From Eremophila alpestris peregrina (Eukaryota; Chordata; Aves; Passeriformes; Alaudidae): a DNA stretch of 64,000 bases. The stretch spans positions 2,545,344 to 2,609,343 of the forward strand of contig WMCF01000033.1 in NCBI GenBank assembly GCA_009792885.1, written 5' to 3'. The notes under the pieces were generated by a model. It saw nothing but the letters and a program-made list of their open reading frames with translations, was not told where the DNA came from and ran no database searches. Below, one piece after another: positions 59,013 to 64,000 of this stretch. Each line of letters begins with the position of its first letter. Position 1 is the stretch's first letter. Position numbers and translations under genes: made by a program.

Positions 59013-59322
59013 CTCGCTTTATGGCTGCTTTGCTGATGAGCTGATGTCCCTCCCCCTGCTGCAGAAACACCTGTGCCTCCATGGAGCAGTGGAGGAGAGC
59101 TCTGGTTCTCGTAGTGCATTTCAGATCAATGGCCTGTTGCTTCAGTTTGCTCCCAAATTCCTGGTGATCCAACAGCGGGTTGTACGCTTGCCAAATGATT
59201 AACGATGGAGAAGCATTGTGTTTTCTTTTAGTGACTTCATCTTTCTCATAACTGACATCAAAGGGAAAGCTAACTAAGCAAAATCCAACATACTCTATGG
59301 AATTATGTTTCAGTTCAGCCAT
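59013..59322 (-). CDS. Unrecognised minus-strand exon-like segment A
   Basis: On the minus strand the acceptor tactgttttcaacag is followed directly by ATGG and 103 open codons, then a donor (CGAG then gtacct) in phase 1. The frame stays open past the donor to 58831 and upstream for 11 codons, making it the longest open frame in the window (174 codons). The translation begins MAELKHNSIEYVGFCLVSFP, continues LIIWQAYNPLLDHQEFGSKL and ends GEGHQLISKAAIKR. Composition is balanced and codon use looks coding (many RNY codons, CTG for Leu). Five CpGs survive in 310 bp, unusual for the AT-rich surroundings. I do not recognise the protein. It lies antisense to the NEBL 3' UTR. Confidence 0.35.
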
Positions 59323-62300
59323 CTGTTGAAAACAGTAAAAATATTCTGCTGACAAACCTTCACATGAGCTATTTGGTTGTTCACTTACAGCCAGAACTGA
59401 GAGATCCAGGTCTCAGTCTGTGAGGTTGGGAGAGCATCTAACAGACACAGTGGATCTGTAAGAGGGACTCTGTCAGCAGGCTTGGGTCACTTGTTTTTGC
59501 CTTGACTGAGTGCTGCATTCCCTCATAGGGAGAAATTGTGGAAGGACGGACAAAAGAGTTAAAGATTCATGTTAGAAAGTATTCATGTGGATGCAGAGAT
59601 GTGTAAGGAAGAAAATGTTTTTCCTATAAAATAATTTGTGGAGTTCAGCCATGTGCTAAGGAAGTTAACTTTGAAGTAGCCCTCAGAATATTGAGTCTGC
59701 ACTGGCTTTCTTTAACTTCTAAAATTTTAAAAATGGAATTATATAGAGAGCTTTTAGACAATTTTGTATTTCTCAAATCACAGAGTAGGCAACCCTGCAA
59801 TAACGGTTTAAAAAATAAATAAGGAAGGCAGTATGGATTTTTTATGTCAACTGAAAGTTGTCAGTGCAAATACCTGCAAGTTCTGTTTTTGCATACAGTT
59901 TTTGCATACAGTTTCCAAGGAATTGGAAAGCTTATGCAGTTTTATTTTGGGTCTTGCTAACGCAGGGATGATGCCAGCTGCCAAGCAGAATGGAATGACT
60001 GCATTAAAAAAAAAAATTAGAAAATGTCAGTGACTGTGGAATTACCTGTGCTTTCTTGTCAGCAGCCTAATTTCAAGGCTAAAGCTGTCCAGGAGTATCT
60101 AACTTTAAAAACTGTGTTTTAAAAGCATATTTCTGTGACTGTAAACATGCAGTTTGCATAGTTGACTGCTGTGATTTAAAATTCTTGCAAGTTTTGCATA
60201 AGGAGCTGCTCTTGCAGCAGACCCTTGTGCATTACTGGTGACACCCACACGAAATCAGCAAGTCAAATGGTTTTTCTAAAGGCTGATGTGGTATGCTGAG
60301 CTAGAAGCTCTGAAACAAGCAGTTTGCTTCTGTGTTGGTTTTCATCACTGGCCATCAGCTGTGAGTAGAGGAATTCTGTCTTCTGCTGGCTGGCAAATAT
60401 TTCAGATGATGCCTGAGGCACAATTGGCTGTCACTTGCTGCTGTGCTGCTCTGTTAGCTGTGTAATGCTGACAACAATAAAAACAAGGTGTCAGCTTGCT
60501 AAGCAAATATGAATAAAAAAGAAATACAGAGAATAGATACATAGCATCAAGCTGCAATTTTTAGTGACTTATAGAGCAGAGAGTCTCCACCTATAATACA
60601 CAATCATTCTTCCTAAATGAGGAGACAGCTTGCAATGTTGAATACTTTGTGTGCAGAAGTAAATCAGAAAATGAGCATTTGGTGACATTAGAGAACTATG
60701 TTGTGCTGAACAATAGAAATAAAATTTCCTTTATGAATTTTGAATGTTCATTAGCCTGGCTGAGCAGCTGAAGCAATTTGCAAAAAATAAAAGGTCAAGA
60801 AAACAAAACAGGATGTGAATTGTATTTCTCTTGAGAATGGTATGTCAGCAGAATTATTAAGATCTGGTTTAAGTTACTTATTCTTGTAGTCAACTTTTTT
60901 TTCATATATGCTTAGAAATTCATATTTATATGGAATGGTTCCTGCTTTTTGATATAAAACAAACTTTAGTGTAATTTTGCAGCTTTGTTCTAAGCAATGC
61001 AATCAAAGGCCCAAAATTAACAGAATGCAATGATAAATTTTTTTTTTATAAGAACTAAAATTCGTGAGGCAGGGAGAGTAAGTCATGAACTAAATTGTGC
61101 CAGCACACATTTTTCAAAGCATATGTTGGAGACTGTTACATGCAGTGTGATATAGGGGTGAAAAGATGCTACGTGCTGTATTGTCACCTTTAAAGTTTAT
61201 ATACATTTTTAGCACAGCATGTTCCCCTCACTGTTCTTTCTTCCCATAGTCAACGTTTTTCTGGGGAAAGGAAAGGGCTTTTAAGGACTTGAATTTCTCA
61301 AGCTGTTCCAAAGTTCAGGTTGGAAGTCCACATGTTCCCATGTTGGAAATAAAGAATTCTGTAAAGAATGCTGTAATTCTTGCTAACACGAGTATAAATG
61401 TAGAAAACAACATAGAGCATATTCATGCATACATACGAGAACAAATGGGTGCCTTGCTTTTCATTACTCTTTCTTGCCTGGCTAATCTTCATTTTTTAAA
61501 CAAAGCTACATACAGGTACTGCAGTTGTAATTTTTCATTATGGAACATTAGCATTTAGTCTTGATGAAACAGGGTTTTCTTGATTACATTTGACATACAA
61601 TAAACTACTTCAGCAGATTGGAATTTGATGGAGAATCACCTCCCATGGATTATGTTTGTGACAAATGTGTCCCTGCCAAGTGTTTCTTAGGGATGTGGAA
61701 GGTCTCCCATACTTGGGAAAGATAATAATTCTAGTTTTTATTGTACAGTGACTGCACATCATCTAGTATGATGAAAAAGAAATTATAAATACAGAGGTCT
61801 TTGGCAGAAGGTGGTACAGGGTATAAAATCATAGATTTTTATTAAGTTGATTAATACTCCATTTAAAATATGGAATATGCTTTAGTTAGTAAATGTTTAA
61901 ATAATATGCTGAAACAGACAGAAGATGCTGTTGAAAGAAGTCCTCCAAACTGATGTGCTGGCAAATGCAAAGTACTAGTGAGCTGTAGAAGATTAAACCA
62001 TTTTGCAATGCTTTAGTGATTTTCTCCAGCTTTATGCCATAGGAACCCCATCTCTCCTTTGGAAAGAAAACCTGAAAGCTCTATTTCCTAAACTGCCTGC
62101 ACTACAACAGTATATTCAAAGGAATTTCATATGCTTCTTGTGTCTGATAAATAGAATTTGCATATTGTACTTAAGTTGTAATCCAGTTGTTGTTGACATT
62201 TGTTTAATTATTATTATTTTAGGGGGGGGAAATAAGCTATACTGTAGCATTTCAATTGTGTATTTAATATTACTATTAGAAATTGCTAGACCATTGGAAG

Positions 62301-63320
62301 ACAGCAATGACTGTATTGACATTGATTAGCATGATGTGGAAAATCTCTCAGCTGTTGGTTTTTGCAGTGTGATATAAAAAGCAAAAATGAACCGCTGTGC
62401 AGTTTGGCTTACGTTTGCTTTAAAGTGTGTAAAGTTCAGTTATTTTGCAAAACTGTACTGTATTTGGGGGTATACAGTTATGAAGGTAACAATTGTTTTT
62501 CAAAGGACAGATAAACTTACTCTTGGATCATATGATGTATCATCTTAATTTGGCTTTTGTTATGCAGAAAGTTAACACCAGCTATTAAAATATATTTTAG
62601 TAGAAATGCTTTAATTCCTGTTTCTTCCTCTACACTGTGAATATTTAAGCTTTGGTGGACTAGAGCAACATCATGCTGCCCAAAGTACTAACCTATGCAA
62701 CCTAGTTCACATTTTAGTTGATGTCACAGTGGATGTAACATAACAATTTATTTTGCATAACATTAAACTTCATTCAAATAAAATATTAAACCCAGCACTA
62801 TGTATGTATTATATTCATAAACAGCACTCTGTAAAGCTACCATACCCATTAGTAAAGCTCTGAAAGATGGATATTGCTTTAACTAAGGAAGCTTTGAGTT
62901 TTCAAATTTAAGTTGCATATTTAGCACTATTCATCAAGCTTGATCTCAGAAAATAGTTTCCTAAAACACTGTTTTGTTTCAGACATGCCCTCTCCTTAAA
63001 AGGTTAATTTGCCTTTTTCAGTCTGCATTTGTAACCCTTCAACAGAACATGCCATGACCCTTGGTTTGTTTAAATAAGCAAATATAGTAAGTGAAGGAGG
63101 TCCACTCTTTTAATTGATACTGGTTTGCTTGTCTTTGAATGGGAATTTGGTTAGGTGTGCTCTCAGTGCAGCACTAATAAAAAAGATTGCATTGCTGGCT
63201 TCTTTAAGATAATTTTATGTACAACTGTCATCTTTATTCATTTACACAAGTAAATTATTTTTAAATCATTGTAAGAAAGTTTAAGTTAAAATAAAATCCA
63301 GAAGTATTTTGGAACTGCTC

Positions 63321-64000
63321 TGCCTGTAGTTGAAGAAAATTATTATGCTTAGGGACATGTTTTATTTATTTGAGTGTTAAGTGTATAGTACAGTGCACTG
63401 TATTAGAGTTTTTATATTCTTGTCGAGTGCTGGTTTGAAGAAGACTGTCAACAGTGTATGAGGACAAATGGCAGCCACAAATGGAGCTGATTAACTCCTC
63501 CTAGGTAAGTGACACGCAGTTGCTACCACACTAATTTCTACTCAAGAAATGTGTTAGCATTTCATATGAAGTTTAATTGGTTACAGAGTTGTGATTCCAT
63601 GTTCTGTAGTGCTTTATATATATATATTCAAATGCTGCCAATATAGAAATACCCAATCTTATATATACATTGTAGCAAACAGCAGTTTTCCATAAAAGAA
63701 AAATACAAGAGCTGCCAAAATGGACCCTAAGCACTTGGAATGTGTTTTATTTGAAAATCCCTCCATAGTTTGCTAGAAGTACTGAAGTACTTTCCTGTGT
63801 TAGTGGCCCCATAGAATATAATTATCTATGTACTGGCACATGAAATTTTTGTGGAAACCCTCTATGCTGTGCATTGGACAACTCAAGAGTTTCTAGCTAT
63901 CAAAGCTTTTAGGATGCCTTCATTTCTGCTGTGTCTTAGAACTGGGCTCTTGATTTTCTCTGGTGTGTTAATTAGCAAGAATAAGCTAATGTACACCAGT
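63321..64000 (+). other. Downstream of last NEBL poly(A) candidate
   Basis: AT-rich sequence with a short (TA)n tract near 63617-63628. No gene, repeat family or RNA gene recognised. It may still belong to the 3' UTR. Confidence 0.5.

Larger units (their letters stand above)
58062..63320 (+). other. NEBL: NEBL 3' UTR (extent inferred)
   Basis: The sequence after the stop is AT-rich. From memory, the human nebulette mRNA has a 3' UTR of several kb, so a long one is expected. AATAAA signals are at 58212, 58548, 58590, 62777, 63176 and 63290; the last is followed by a GT-rich stretch, a good candidate for the distal end. The signals at 58212-58590 could give a short form. The minus-strand exon-like segment A lies inside this region. 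The right boundary is a guess. Confidence 0.4.

Noticed and set aside
61289..61558. Plus-strand 89-codon open frame in the 3' UTR
   Set aside because: It has an acceptor-like ttcag but no donor and ends in low-complexity hydrophobic sequence; it is more likely UTR.
1..64000. tRNA, rRNA, CRISPR array, bacterial operon or phage features
   Set aside because: No cloverleaf with A/B boxes, no regularly spaced direct repeats and no prokaryotic gene layout were found; the window is vertebrate intron-exon DNA.

Overview
The window is vertebrate nuclear DNA, most likely from a bird. It is AT-rich, its genes are spread over many small exons, and it carries an avian-type CR1 LINE tail (about 34390-35020, minus strand) and a solo LTR of a family I know from bird genomes (about 9013-9583, minus strand). 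Nothing in it looks bacterial, plasmid or phage.

The main content is the 3' two-thirds of one plus-strand gene, NEBL (nebulette), the actin-binding nebulin-family protein of the cardiac Z-disc. I could place 20 coding exons between 5285 and 58061. Joined, they give 2250 nt in one uninterrupted frame: 749 residues plus a stop. Exons 1-15 (5285-30427) each encode one nebulin module of 31-37 residues, almost all in phase 0, so single modules can be gained, lost or skipped without a frameshift. Exon 16 (31538-31709) holds the last module and a conserved tail. Exons 17-19 (35761-52159) encode the Ser-rich linker, which is split by a 15.1 kb intron. Exon 20 (57885-58061) is a complete SH3 domain ending at the stop. 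The 5' end of the gene lies outside the window; I see no exon in 1-5284. After 58061 comes a long AT-rich 3' UTR or flank with several AATAAA signals.

Points of interest in NEBL: exon 13 has GG where its donor GT should be; exon 14 uses a GC donor; exons 7-9 are three near-identical modules packed into 1.2 kb; and a 114-bp phase-0 open segment with good splice sites at 19706-19819 may be an undescribed cassette exon.

The least expected signal is on the minus strand. Three exon-like open segments (59013-59322, 50743-50910, 49169-49359) have AG/GT borders and compatible phases, and together give a 222-residue reading frame followed by AATAAA 26 nt after the stop. A fourth coding-like segment is at 48089-48438. 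I do not recognise the protein. If transcribed, it would be an antisense gene overlapping the NEBL 3' end. This is inference and needs RNA evidence.

The rest is intron: AT-rich unique sequence with small tandem duplications, microsatellites, two CTCF-like motifs and some GC-richer patches of unknown origin.
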